Shown here: positions 1 to 7,363 of the stretch, piece after piece
Layout: each line of letters starts with the position of its first letter
Numbering within the stretch: position 1 is the stretch's first letter
Origin: an uncultured Oligoflexia bacterium
GTDB taxonomy: Bacteria; Bdellovibrionota; Bacteriovoracia; Bacteriovoracales; Bacteriovoracaceae
Length of the DNA: 64,000 nt
Assembly: GCA_913058265.1 (NCBI GenBank)
Contig: CAJXPQ010000005.1
Location: 124,001-188,000 of the forward strand
Direction: 5' to 3'
Position numbers and translations under genes: made by a program
Notes under the pieces: generated by a model
What the model was told of the DNA's origin: nothing
Databases searched by the model: none
What the model saw: the letters and a program-made list of their open reading frames with translations, nothing else

Positions 1-630
1 TTTATTCAGCACTTTGTAAAAAAATATCCTAAAGTGAACCTTATGCTAGAAGAGGCCAAGACTGAAGATATCATCGAAATGCTCAAAAAAGATGAGGTTG
101 ACGCGGCCTTGCTAGCGACACCTCTTGAAGAGAAGCATATTGAAGAGAGAGTTTTGTACTACGAACCGTTCTATCTTTTTGTTCATGCAAAACATCCCCT
201 TGCCAATAAGGTCAAAGTCAAAGAAGAAGAACTTGATATAAATGATATATGGTTACTAAATAAAGGAAATTGTTTCAGAGAACAAGTTCTTAATATATGT
301 GCTCAAAAAAGAGGAAACTCTACTAACGAGCATATTAACTTTGAGAGTGGAAATTTTGAAACTCTTAAGAATATGGTCCTTAAGGGCTTTGGCTACACCA
401 TCCTTCCTCATATGGCAGTCCAGGACCTTTCTAAAGCTCAAAAAAAACTCGTTAGGCCCTTCAAAGCACCTATTCCGACTAGAGAGATTTCTCTAGTATT
501 CAGTAAAGACTGCTTAAAAAGAAAAATTGTTGACGCGCTTGAAGAAGAAATTCTTGGTGATATACCTGATGAATTACGTGATATTCAAAAAAAGAATCTA
601 CAAGTTATTGAATTTTCTGTAGGTCATTAA
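1..630 (+). CDS. oxyR: OxyR-type LysR-family regulator, C-terminal part (5' end outside window)
   Basis: The reading frame is open from the first base, so the DNA-binding helix-turn-helix lies upstream of the window. What remains is the LysR effector domain. Two cysteines (codons at 271-273 and 298-300) sit in the pattern C-x8-C within NCFREQ...NIC. This matches the spacing and surroundings of the redox-active C199/C208 pair of Escherichia coli OxyR, whose disulfide switches the protein on by peroxide. The next gene is a peroxiredoxin preceded by an OxyR-like operator (675-711), which supports the assignment. The C-terminus has a short acidic and Lys-rich extension. Family call is strong; the specific OxyR call rests on the cysteine pair and the context. 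Confidence 0.88.
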   Translation, partial: FIQHFVKKYPKVNLMLEEAKTEDIIEMLKKDEVDAALLATPLEEKHIEERVLYYEPFYLFVHAKHPLANKVKVKEEELDINDIWLLNKGNCFREQVLNICAQKRGNSTNEHINFESGNFETLKNMVLKGFGYTILPHMAVQDLSKAQKKLVRPFKAPIPTREISLVFSKDCLKRKIVDALEEEILGDIPDELRDIQKKNLQVIEFSVGH

Positions 631-674
631 CATTGCACATCATCAATATTATTTAGTTATCTACAGCTAGTATG

Positions 675-711
675 ATAGATAAACTCTATTAGTATAATAG
701 AGATTAACGAT
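675..711 (+). promoter_or_regulatory. OxyR operator in front of the peroxiredoxin gene
   Basis: The OxyR tetrameric consensus is ATAG-N7-CTAT, a 7-base spacer, then ATAG-N7-CTAT. Here ATAG is at 675-678, CTAT at 686-689, ATAG at 697-700 and CGAT at 708-711, so 15 of the 16 core tetranucleotide bases match and all spacings are exact. The site ends at the -35 hexamer, as in OxyR-activated promoters where the regulator contacts RNA polymerase. Confidence 0.75.
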
Positions 712-740
712 TGTATTTTAATTGCTTTTTGAACGATACT
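711..740 (+). promoter_or_regulatory. Probable sigma70 promoter of the peroxiredoxin gene
   Basis: TTGTAT at 711-716 and GATACT at 735-740 are separated by 18 bases and lie directly downstream of the OxyR-like operator. The leader then runs about 45 bases to a TAGGAG Shine-Dalgarno just before the ATG at 789. Confidence 0.5.
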
Positions 741-788
741 CTCAACACAGTAATTAAATTGTTAACTTTTAATTTTAGGAGATAAATT

Positions 789-1379
789 ATGAGCTCATTA
801 GTAACGAAACAAGCACCAGACTTTAAAGCGACTGCAGTGATGGCAGATGGATCTTTCAAAGATGTATCTCTTTCTGACTACAAGGGACAATACGTTGTTC
901 TTTACTTTTACCCACTAGACTTTACATTTGTATGTCCTTCAGAAATCCTTGCTTTTAATAGCAAAGTATCTGAATTCAAAGAAAAAGGTGTTCAACTATT
1001 AGGTTGTTCAATTGATTCACACTTTTCTCACTTTGCTTGGAGAAACACTCCCGTTGAAAAAGGTGGAATCGGTGAGATCGACTACCCTCTAATTGCTGAT
1101 GTAACAAAGAACATCGCCAGAGACTACGGAGTTCTTTTCAATGAATCTGTTGCTTTAAGAGGATTATTCTTAATCGACAAAGCTGGATTAGTTAGACACT
1201 CAACAATTAATGACCTCCCTCTTGGAAGAAATGTTGAAGAAGCTCTAAGAGTTATAGATGCACTTCAATATACTGACGAGCACGGTGAAGTTTGTCCTGC
1301 AAACTGGAAAAAAGGTGAAGAAGCAATGACTCCTACAGCTGAAGGCGTTGCTGCATATCTTTCAAAGAATGCTAAGTAA
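789..1379 (+). CDS. Typical 2-Cys peroxiredoxin (AhpC/Prx1 family)
   Basis: This cytoplasmic enzyme reduces hydrogen peroxide and organic peroxides using a thiol donor such as thioredoxin or an AhpF-type reductase. The protein has 196 residues, the normal family length. The peroxidatic cysteine C49 is in FTFVCPSE, and the resolving cysteine C169 is in GEVCPANW near the C-terminus, which defines the typical 2-Cys class. A good TAGGAG ribosome site precedes the ATG. The gene follows an OxyR-like regulator and carries its operator, so peroxide induction is expected. No ahpF neighbour is present; thioredoxin (5602-5922) is the nearest candidate reductant in the window. Confidence 0.96.
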   Translation: MSSLVTKQAPDFKATAVMADGSFKDVSLSDYKGQYVVLYFYPLDFTFVCPSEILAFNSKVSEFKEKGVQLLGCSIDSHFSHFAWRNTPVEKGGIGEIDYPLIADVTKNIARDYGVLFNESVALRGLFLIDKAGLVRHSTINDLPLGRNVEEALRVIDALQYTDEHGEVCPANWKKGEEAMTPTAEGVAAYLSKNAK

Positions 1380-1406
1380 TTTTTTTATATAATACTTATG
1401 TGACTA

Positions 1407-1432
1407 GGCCCTCAGTTGAGGGTCTTTTTTTT
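1407..1432 (+). terminator. Rho-independent terminator of the peroxiredoxin gene
   Basis: A 7-bp stem (1407-1413 with 1418-1424, one G-T pair, loop AGTT) is followed by a run of eight T (1425-1432). It lies 28 bases after the peroxiredoxin stop. Confidence 0.85.
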
Positions 1433-1436
1433 ACAT

Positions 1437-1461
1437 AAAAAAGGGAGACTACAAGCCTCCC
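1437..1461 (-). terminator. Rho-independent terminator of the Cys-rich lipoprotein gene
   Basis: On the minus strand GGGAG (1461-1457) pairs with CTCCC (1447-1443) across a 9-base loop, followed by a run of T (complement of the A-run 1437-1442). It lies just after the stop at 1489 and faces the plus-strand terminator. Confidence 0.6.
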
Positions 1462-1488
1462 CCTATAAACTATAATTTTATCTAATTA

Positions 1489-1773
1489 CTACTTCTTCTT
1501 TTTTGGAAGATCACAAGACCCAGTCTTACAACATGAGTGATCCGGCTTACACTTCGATTTCTCAGCTTTCTTCATATCACATGATCCATCTTTACAGCTT
1601 GAAACACCATCACAACTTCCACACTTATCTTCACAGCACGATTTATCGGCTTTACATCCTTGCTGGCATTCAGCTTTCTTTGCACAGCATGAATGATCAC
1701 CCTTGCTAAAATGTGAACAAGAAGTAAATACAAATAAAGATAGAACTAAAAATAGACTTGAAAAAAATTTCAT
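1489..1773 (-). CDS. Small cysteine-rich lipoprotein
   Basis: The protein has 94 residues. The N-terminus is a lipoprotein signal (Lys, hydrophobic stretch, lipobox FTSC at residues 16-19), so the mature protein should be anchored to a membrane facing the periplasm or cell surface. The mature part carries 15 cysteines including the lipidated one, many as CC or C-x2-C pairs within repeating units (HSCC, KSCC, HSCC, GSCD three times), and is rich in Lys and Asp with a KKKK end. I recognise no named family. The composition suggests metal binding (metallothionein-like) or a disulfide-dense mini-protein; this is inference. It has its own terminator and is transcribed away from polA. Confidence 0.75.
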   Translation of the reverse strand: MKFFSSLFLVLSLFVFTSCSHFSKGDHSCCAKKAECQQGCKADKSCCEDKCGSCDGVSSCKDGSCDMKKAEKSKCKPDHSCCKTGSCDLPKKKK

Positions 1774-1829
1774 AAAATTTCCTTGGCTTAATAATTTTAA
1801 ATAGATTAATAATCATTTAGTAAAAAATA

Positions 1830-2147
1830 TTAAGAAAGAATTGGAGGCCTAAAGAGCTCTTTTATGATTCTCTTAATTTGTAGATTTGTATACAAGATAT
1901 CGAGTTTATTATAGGAACGATTTATATATGAAAGTTGATCAAAACTATCTACTGTCTTAAGAGAAATATGACAGCAAGGCATTTCACAATTTGTATCTTC
2001 ACTTTCGCTAGACTTGTTATCAGTCTCCTCTGTATGACAACTAGAGCTTAATGGCTCCTTATCAATATTGCTCTCATGGCAAACATCCAAGTGAGCATAG
2101 CTTGGTAAGCTAAGTAGTAAAGTGAATGAAATGATTAAGTTTAGCAT
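1830..2147 (-). CDS. Small exported Cys/His protein, unknown function
   Basis: The likely start is the ATG at 2147, giving 105 residues with a signal peptide ending near SYAHLD; an in-frame start 24 bases upstream at 2171 would add residues that spoil the signal. The mature part has an acidic Ser/Glu-rich middle with scattered Cys and His (VCHES, SCHTE, NCEMPCCH) and a basic C-terminal half ending in RPPILS. Short exported proteins with Cys/His clusters and a terminal RPPI-like motif occur beside heavy-metal efflux genes in other bacteria, but no efflux gene is visible here, so that link is weak. It lies between the Cys-rich lipoprotein gene and polA, all on the minus strand. Confidence 0.6.
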   Translation of the reverse strand: MLNLIISFTLLLSLPSYAHLDVCHESNIDKEPLSSSCHTEETDNKSSESEDTNCEMPCCHISLKTVDSFDQLSYINRSYNKLDILYTNLQIKRIIKELFRPPILS

Positions 2148-2213
2148 TCTCACAAGATCAGTATCGGACAATTCGAGCTTTGAATCAAGCTATTCATGTA
2201 ATTTTTATGTCAA

Positions 2214-4856
2214 TTATTTAAGGTCATACCAATTACAGGCAGTTGCCATATCGACTCTTAAAGGGACTTTAAGACTCACAACGTTTTCCATTTTTTCACG
2301 AATTAGCTCTTCCATCTCTTTGACCTCAGATTTTGGCACATCAAAGATTAACTCATCATGAACCTGTAGAATCATTTTAGACTCAAGCTTTCTTGACTTC
2401 ATCTCACTATCGAGATTGATCATCGCCTTCTTAATAATATCTGCTGCTGTTCCTTGAATGGGACTATTAATCGCCATTCTCTCGGCCACAGATTTAACTT
2501 GGCGGTTTGTCGAATTGATATCTTTTATATAACGTCTACGTCCATAAAGTGTTTCAGAGTAACCAGTTTCTTCACATTTTTCCTTTAAAGAATCCAAGTA
2601 CGCTTTGACCTTATGAAATCGTGTAAAATATTTTTTAATATAATCTCGAGCTTCCCCCTGAGATATCTTAAGCATGTTTGCGAGACCGAATGATGACTGT
2701 CCATACATAAGACCAAAGTTTATCGCTTTAGCATAGCTTCTTTTCTCTGAAGGGACATCGCTTAGAGGGATACCAAAAATTTCACTAGCAGTTTGAGCAT
2801 GAATATCTTCGTCCGCCTTGAAGGCATTAACCATGACATCATCCTCAGAGAAGTGAGCAAGAAGCCTTAACTCAACTTGAGAATAATCTGCGCCAATAAG
2901 TACATTCCCTTTACTTGCTTCAAAGCCCTTTCTTAACTTACGTCCATTATCAGTTCGAATTGGAATATTTTGTAAATTGGGATGCTCTGAAGAAAGTCTT
3001 CCAGTCTGTGCAACGTGCTGATTAAAATGTGTATGTAGTTTACCATCTGAATGCACTAACTCAGGTAAAGCCTTAACGTAAGTAGAGTTTAGTTTTTCAA
3101 TTTCACGATACTTTAATATGAGTCCTGGAATCTCACTCTCTCCCATATCGTCGAGAGCTTCAAGAACAGAAGAGTCAGTAGATGCTCCTGTCTTTGTTTT
3201 TTTGATTATTGGTAAAGCTAGGTCTTCAAATAGAAGCTTACTTACTTGTTTAGGTGACTTCAAATTAACTTCTTCACCTGATATCTCAAGTACTTTTGCT
3301 TTAATATCTGAAGTAATTTCGGTAAATTCCTTTTCTAACTCTCCATAGTATTTCGTATCAAGATGAACACCGTTCCATTCCATTTCGGATAGTATCGGTA
3401 ACAAAGGTGCATCAAACTTATTAAAGATTTCAAGTACTGTCTCTTCTTCTTTTAACTTTCTTTGTAACCAAGGATATATTCTAATCCCGCTATAAAGCCT
3501 TTTTGCAAAGCCAAACTCAAAATTTTTAATACTTGCGATATCCTCAAGATTTTCTTTTCTAAGATCTTTAATCAAAGGAATATTTTCAGATATAAATTCT
3601 AAGCTCATCGATTGTAGATTATGTTTCTTCTCTGGATCACAAACGAAATGTGCCTGAGTTATATCAAAAACCTCAACTTGAGGTGAAACCTTCTCCTTTA
3701 AAAAGCAGCAATGAAGAACTTTTGTGTTAGTGCTGGCAATAAGTAGGTCGTCTATTTCAGCGAGAGCGATCATAGACTGACAAAAATCAAAATCCTCTGT
3801 ATAGAAAATATAATTTCTTTGAACTGTTGCGATACCAAAGGCTTTTGGATCAAGCTTATGATAATCATTATGAGTAAAAAAGGCTTCTACATATAATTGA
3901 TCTTCATCTTTAAAACTATTAAATAATTCATCATATTTTTTTACTTCTTTGATGACTTCATAATCTATAAATGCCTTAGGCTTAGTATTTGTGACAGAAT
4001 TACCTGCTCCAGCAGATACTTTTGCTCTAATCGTTTTAAAGTTGAGTTCATCAAGAAAATCAAGAAAGCCTTCGTGACCTTCCATTGTATATTTTAAATC
4101 ATCTGGCTTATAACCTAAATCAAGATCGGTTACGATCTCAACTAACCCTTTAGAGAGGTGTGCATCTTCTCCATAGCTTTCTAATGCTGTTCTCGCCCTC
4201 TTATTTGTAAGCTTGTCTAAGTTTTTAAAGACAGTATCAAGATCTTGATACTCTTCTAAAAGCTTTGATGCTCCTTTAGCTCCAATGCCTTTTACTCCCG
4301 GGATATTATCCGAACTATCTCCTAGTAAAGATAAATAATCGACCATTTGTTCTGGCCAGACACCCATCTTCTCTTTGACTTCATCCCTGCCATAAATCTT
4401 ATCTTTCATTGTATCAAGCATTTTAATTGGACCATCAATAAACTGCATAAGATCTTTATCACCAGATGCAATTAAAATCTCATCAAAGTCTCCTTTAAAT
4501 TGAGTAACAAATGCACCTATGACATCATCCGCCTCGTAGTTGGGAATACCAAGATGGGGAATTTCCATTTTTTGGATCAGTTCTTCAATAAGTGCAAACT
4601 GTGGAATTAACTCCTCAGGAGCCTCACCTCTATTCGCTTTATACTCAGGATACTTTTCATTTCTAAAAGATCCGCCTTTAACATCTCTCGCCAGTACGAC
4701 ATGAGTTGGGTTGTAGTTTTGCAATAACTTCATAAGCATAGTTAAAACACCATAAACAGCATTCACTGGCTCTCCCTTTGGGGAGGTCATAGGCCTTATG
4801 GCGAAAAATGCTCTAAAGATAAAACTACTGATATCTACGACTATGAGTCTTTTCAT
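2214..4856 (-). CDS. polA: DNA polymerase I
   Basis: Replication and repair polymerase of 880 residues. The N-terminal 5'-3' exonuclease/flap domain shows YEADDVIG, GDKDLMQ and LLGDSSDNIPGVKGIG (helix-hairpin-helix). The polymerase domain has TGRLSS, motif A DYSQVELRLLAH, motif B KRSYAKAINFGLMYGQ and motif C VHDELIFDVP. The central 3'-5' exonuclease domain is present in length but degenerate: where ExoI should read D-x-E there is YVEAF, ExoII lacks its Asp (TNTKVLHCCF) and no ExoIII Y-x3-D is seen. Proofreading is therefore probably lost, as in Thermus aquaticus and Bacillus enzymes. The ATG at 4856 begins the conserved RLIVVDISS strand. Confidence 0.97.
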   Translation of the reverse strand: MKRLIVVDISSFIFRAFFAIRPMTSPKGEPVNAVYGVLTMLMKLLQNYNPTHVVLARDVKGGSFRNEKYPEYKANRGEAPEELIPQFALIEELIQKMEIPHLGIPNYEADDVIGAFVTQFKGDFDEILIASGDKDLMQFIDGPIKMLDTMKDKIYGRDEVKEKMGVWPEQMVDYLSLLGDSSDNIPGVKGIGAKGASKLLEEYQDLDTVFKNLDKLTNKRARTALESYGEDAHLSKGLVEIVTDLDLGYKPDDLKYTMEGHEGFLDFLDELNFKTIRAKVSAGAGNSVTNTKPKAFIDYEVIKEVKKYDELFNSFKDEDQLYVEAFFTHNDYHKLDPKAFGIATVQRNYIFYTEDFDFCQSMIALAEIDDLLIASTNTKVLHCCFLKEKVSPQVEVFDITQAHFVCDPEKKHNLQSMSLEFISENIPLIKDLRKENLEDIASIKNFEFGFAKRLYSGIRIYPWLQRKLKEEETVLEIFNKFDAPLLPILSEMEWNGVHLDTKYYGELEKEFTEITSDIKAKVLEISGEEVNLKSPKQVSKLLFEDLALPIIKKTKTGASTDSSVLEALDDMGESEIPGLILKYREIEKLNSTYVKALPELVHSDGKLHTHFNQHVAQTGRLSSEHPNLQNIPIRTDNGRKLRKGFEASKGNVLIGADYSQVELRLLAHFSEDDVMVNAFKADEDIHAQTASEIFGIPLSDVPSEKRSYAKAINFGLMYGQSSFGLANMLKISQGEARDYIKKYFTRFHKVKAYLDSLKEKCEETGYSETLYGRRRYIKDINSTNRQVKSVAERMAINSPIQGTAADIIKKAMINLDSEMKSRKLESKMILQVHDELIFDVPKSEVKEMEELIREKMENVVSLKVPLRVDMATACNWYDLK

Positions 4857-4939
4857 TTACTGCTCCAAATAGAAAATAATATGTATGCAACATAACATAA
4901 AGGACGAGGTAATGAAATCTGAATTGAATGGGATTCTAA

Positions 4940-5467
4940 CTAAAAAGTAGACTTATTTGCGGGTGACATATTCTTAGCATCGTTGTTAAACCAGGTCTCT
5001 TGCGCCTTACGAATGTCGACACGGTTAGAGTCATTTCCCATAACAGTTGTATCGGCCATAACATCACCTAGCCTATGCCCTGAATCAAGTTTAAATAATA
5101 AATAAACTTCAAGCAGTAGCAATGGCACTATTAAAATGAAAAAGACTAGGATTCCCCACGGTGGAATGATCGCAAATGCGAGAGGAATAAGTATTGGTAG
5201 ATTTCTAATAATAGACTGCTTAACTGAGCATGGCTTTCCATCCTCAAGCGAGATAACGGAAAAACCAATTAGTTTCTTCCCCACAGACTGGCCACCATAA
5301 AGTGAATCCTTAAGAGCAATATAAACTAAAGCTAGCAATAAACTAAAAGGATACTGTAAAATGGCCAATATCATTGCAATAAAAAGATCAATAGCTTTTG
5401 CAATTAATCGGCTAAATTTTGCCGTTCGAATGGTGGATTTTAATAAATATTTTCTTTTCATCTTCAT
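4940..5467 (-). CDS. RDD family integral membrane protein
   Basis: The 175-residue protein has three to four hydrophobic segments (about residues 27-52, 80-100 and 105-128) and RDD-family hallmarks: an N-terminal R-x2-A-x2-ID segment before TM1, GQSVGKKLIGF after TM2, and a closing GHRLGDVMADTTV. The family is widespread and mostly of unknown function; some members take part in ion or osmotic homeostasis. The last 40 residues are soluble and polar. The gene is transcribed divergently from trxA and is probably monocistronic or cotranscribed towards polA (83-base gap). Confidence 0.82.
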   Translation of the reverse strand: MKMKRKYLLKSTIRTAKFSRLIAKAIDLFIAMILAILQYPFSLLLALVYIALKDSLYGGQSVGKKLIGFSVISLEDGKPCSVKQSIIRNLPILIPLAFAIIPPWGILVFFILIVPLLLLEVYLLFKLDSGHRLGDVMADTTVMGNDSNRVDIRKAQETWFNNDAKNMSPANKSTF

Positions 5468-5510
5468 CAGTATTGTACCTAACTTTTAAATGTCTATAAA
5501 TAGGTAAAAA

Positions 5511-5540
5511 TATTGCTTCGCGGTGCGCGTCAAAGCAATA
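5511..5540. repeat. Two-tier inverted repeat between the RDD gene and trxA
   Basis: TATTGCTT (5511-5518) pairs perfectly with AAGCAATA (5533-5540). Directly inside is CGCG (5519-5522), loop GTG, CGCG (5526-5529), then an unpaired TCA. The core is GC-rich in an otherwise AT-rich region. On the minus strand it is followed by ATTTTT, so it could act as a terminator or attenuator in the RDD leader; on the plus strand it lies about 60 bases ahead of the trxA start and could be an operator. Confidence 0.5.
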
Positions 5541-5601
5541 ATCACTACACCTTTTTATTAGTTTATGTTATTTCTTTACCTTAGTTTAAACAGGAGCAAT
5601 T

Positions 5602-5922
5602 ATGAGTAATTTAACGAGCGTTACAAAAGATTCATTCGAAGCAGAAGTACTTAAGTCAGATAAACCAGTGGTTGTTGATTTTTGGGCCGAATGGTGTGGG
5701 CCTTGTAAAGCCTTGGCACCTATCCTAGAGGAAATCTCTGGAGAAATGGCAGATGCAAAGATTGTTAAGGTTAACGTTGATGAAGCCGGTGAATTGGCAC
5801 AACAATACGGTATTAGAGGTATTCCAACTCTTATCTTTTTCAAGGGTGGAGAAGTTAAAAGTACATTAGTAGGTAACCAGCCAAAAGCTGAAATCGTAAG
5901 AAACATTAACGATATTAAATAA
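5602..5922 (+). CDS. trxA: Thioredoxin
   Basis: General cytoplasmic thiol-disulfide reductant of 106 residues. The active site WCGPCK has cysteines C32 and C35, preceded by VVVDFWAEW; the cis-proline loop GIPTLIFF follows. The length and the absence of a signal peptide fit the standard cytoplasmic thioredoxin. Shine-Dalgarno AGGAG sits six bases before the ATG. It may serve as the reductant of the peroxiredoxin at 789-1379. Confidence 0.97.
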   Translation: MSNLTSVTKDSFEAEVLKSDKPVVVDFWAEWCGPCKALAPILEEISGEMADAKIVKVNVDEAGELAQQYGIRGIPTLIFFKGGEVKSTLVGNQPKAEIVRNINDIK

Positions 5923-5941
5923 TTTAGATTACGAATTTTAT

Positions 5942-5967
5942 GGCCATGATTTCTTCATGGCCTTATC
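5942..5967 (+). terminator. Hairpin terminator of trxA, overlapping the gmhA leader
   Basis: GGCCATGA (5942-5949) pairs perfectly with TCATGGCC (5955-5962) around a 5-base loop, followed by a T-rich stretch, 20 bases after the trxA stop. The ATG at 5940 that would extend gmhA upstream lies at the foot of this hairpin, so it is not used as the gene start. Confidence 0.65.
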
Positions 5968-5975
5968 ATTTATAC

Positions 5976-6566
5976 ATGAATTCACAATATATAAAAGAAG
6001 CCCTTGAGTCTGCTCAATCAGTTATAAATAAATTTATTGCTGATGAACAAAATATCGTTCTTATAGATAAAGCGGTTACCGCCTTCATTACGACCATCCA
6101 AAATGATGGACGTATACTTTCATGTGGAAATGGCGGATCGATGTGTGATTCGATGCACTTTGTAGAAGAATTAACTGGGCGCTACAGAAAAGATAGAGAC
6201 CCAATCTCTGCGATTTCTATGGGAGATCCAGGACATATAACATGTGTTGCTAATGACTATGGCTTTGAATATATTTTCTCTAGGCATGTACACGCCTGGG
6301 GAAGAAAAGGTGACACACTACTAGCTATCTCAACTAGCGGAAACTCTTTAAACGTTATTAAGGCCGTAGAAAAAGCTCATGAAAAAGGTATGAAAGTCGT
6401 AGGACTTTTAGGTAAAGACGGTGGAAAACTTAAAGACATGGTAGATATTCCGATTATCGTTGACTGCCCTATTACTGACCGTATTCAAGAGATTCATATA
6501 AAGCTTATTCATATCTTCATTGAAGGCATTGAGCGCACAATTTATCCAAAGCACTACGAAGAATAA
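5976..6566 (+). CDS. gmhA: Sedoheptulose 7-phosphate isomerase
   Basis: First enzyme of heptose synthesis for the lipopolysaccharide inner core: it converts sedoheptulose 7-phosphate to D-glycero-manno-heptose 7-phosphate in the cytoplasm. The protein is a single SIS domain of 196 residues. Seen motifs are SCGNGGS-x-CD-x-MHF-x-EELTGRYR, NDYGFEYIFSRHV, the phosphate loop STSGNS, and the C-terminal RIQEIHIKLIHI, all as in E. coli GmhA. The first motif has Met where GmhA usually has His (GNGGSMCD). I chose the ATG at 5976, because the ATG at 5940 is inside the trxA terminator hairpin; no strong ribosome site is visible. Confidence 0.93.
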   Translation: MNSQYIKEALESAQSVINKFIADEQNIVLIDKAVTAFITTIQNDGRILSCGNGGSMCDSMHFVEELTGRYRKDRDPISAISMGDPGHITCVANDYGFEYIFSRHVHAWGRKGDTLLAISTSGNSLNVIKAVEKAHEKGMKVVGLLGKDGGKLKDMVDIPIIVDCPITDRIQEIHIKLIHIFIEGIERTIYPKHYEE

Positions 6567-6617
6567 CCAACAAACTCAACTATATTCAAGGTCTAAGCAT
6601 TTATAAATAGGCAATAT

Positions 6618-6646
6618 TTGTCTGTTATGTCTCCTAATAATAATAG
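6618..6646 (+). promoter_or_regulatory. Probable promoter of the TolQ/TolR-type motor operon
   Basis: TTGTCT (6618-6623) and TAATAG (6641-6646) are separated by exactly 17 bases, 49 bases ahead of the ATG at 6695, which has AGGAG at a good distance. Confidence 0.4.
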
Positions 6647-6694
6647 CTTACAATAGTAAGTATAAATAAATTACTTTTCAATAGGAGTAGACAT

Positions 6695-7348
6695 ATGGAA
6701 GGTACCAGTATTAGTCTCATCAACCAATTAGCCGGCTTTATTCAAGGTGGCGGTGTGTTCATGGGTGTTATTTTAGTAGTGTGGGGAATCGGGATGGCCA
6801 TTGCGCTTGAGAGATTCAGAAAATTATCCAGAACATATGATGTTGATGGACCATCTTTCATGAATGAAATTGAAAGGTATGTTCTATCAAATGATTTGCA
6901 AGGTGCGATCAGAGTTTGCTCTGGCACAGCAGCTTCTCTTCCAAAAGTTCTAAAGAATGGCTTAAAAAGAGCAAACCAAGGAACAGAACAAATTCAAAAT
7001 GCGTTAGATGCAACAGCTTTAGAAGTTGTTCCTAAGGTAGAATTAAGATTAGGCTACTTATCATTAATAGCCAATATCTTAACTTTATTTGGACTACTAG
7101 GAACTATCCAAGGTCTTATGAATTCATTTGCTGCCCTAGATAGTATTGATCCAGCTCAAAAGGCTGAGTTCTTATCTAAAGGAATTGCAACTGCGATGAA
7201 CACGACTTTCCTTGGCTTAATAACCGCTATCTCAATTATGGTTATTCATGCCTTCCTAACAAGTAAGTCAGAAAAAATCATTAATGAGATTGATGAATTT
7301 AGTGTAAAGCTTTTAGACCTACTAGGTACAAAAGATAAAGCGGAATAA
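6695..7348 (+). CDS. MotA/TolQ/ExbB-family proton channel subunit (AglR-like)
   Basis: The 217-residue inner-membrane protein has a TM near residues 18-38, a cytoplasmic loop, then two adjacent TMs (about 120-150 and 165-190) with GLLGTIQGLM and the polar SKGIATAMNTTFLGLITAI, the conserved TolQ/ExbB core with channel Thr residues. Such proteins assemble with TolR/ExbD partners to turn proton flow into work across the envelope. The two following genes are exactly such partners, and the facing operon encodes Glt-like proteins. The best model is therefore the AglR subunit of the Myxococcus AglRQS gliding motor; the family is certain, the Agl role is inferred. AGGAG precedes the ATG by seven bases. 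Confidence 0.88.
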   Translation: MEGTSISLINQLAGFIQGGGVFMGVILVVWGIGMAIALERFRKLSRTYDVDGPSFMNEIERYVLSNDLQGAIRVCSGTAASLPKVLKNGLKRANQGTEQIQNALDATALEVVPKVELRLGYLSLIANILTLFGLLGTIQGLMNSFAALDSIDPAQKAEFLSKGIATAMNTTFLGLITAISIMVIHAFLTSKSEKIINEIDEFSVKLLDLLGTKDKAE

Positions 7349-7363
7349 TTAAGAGGATCAGGG

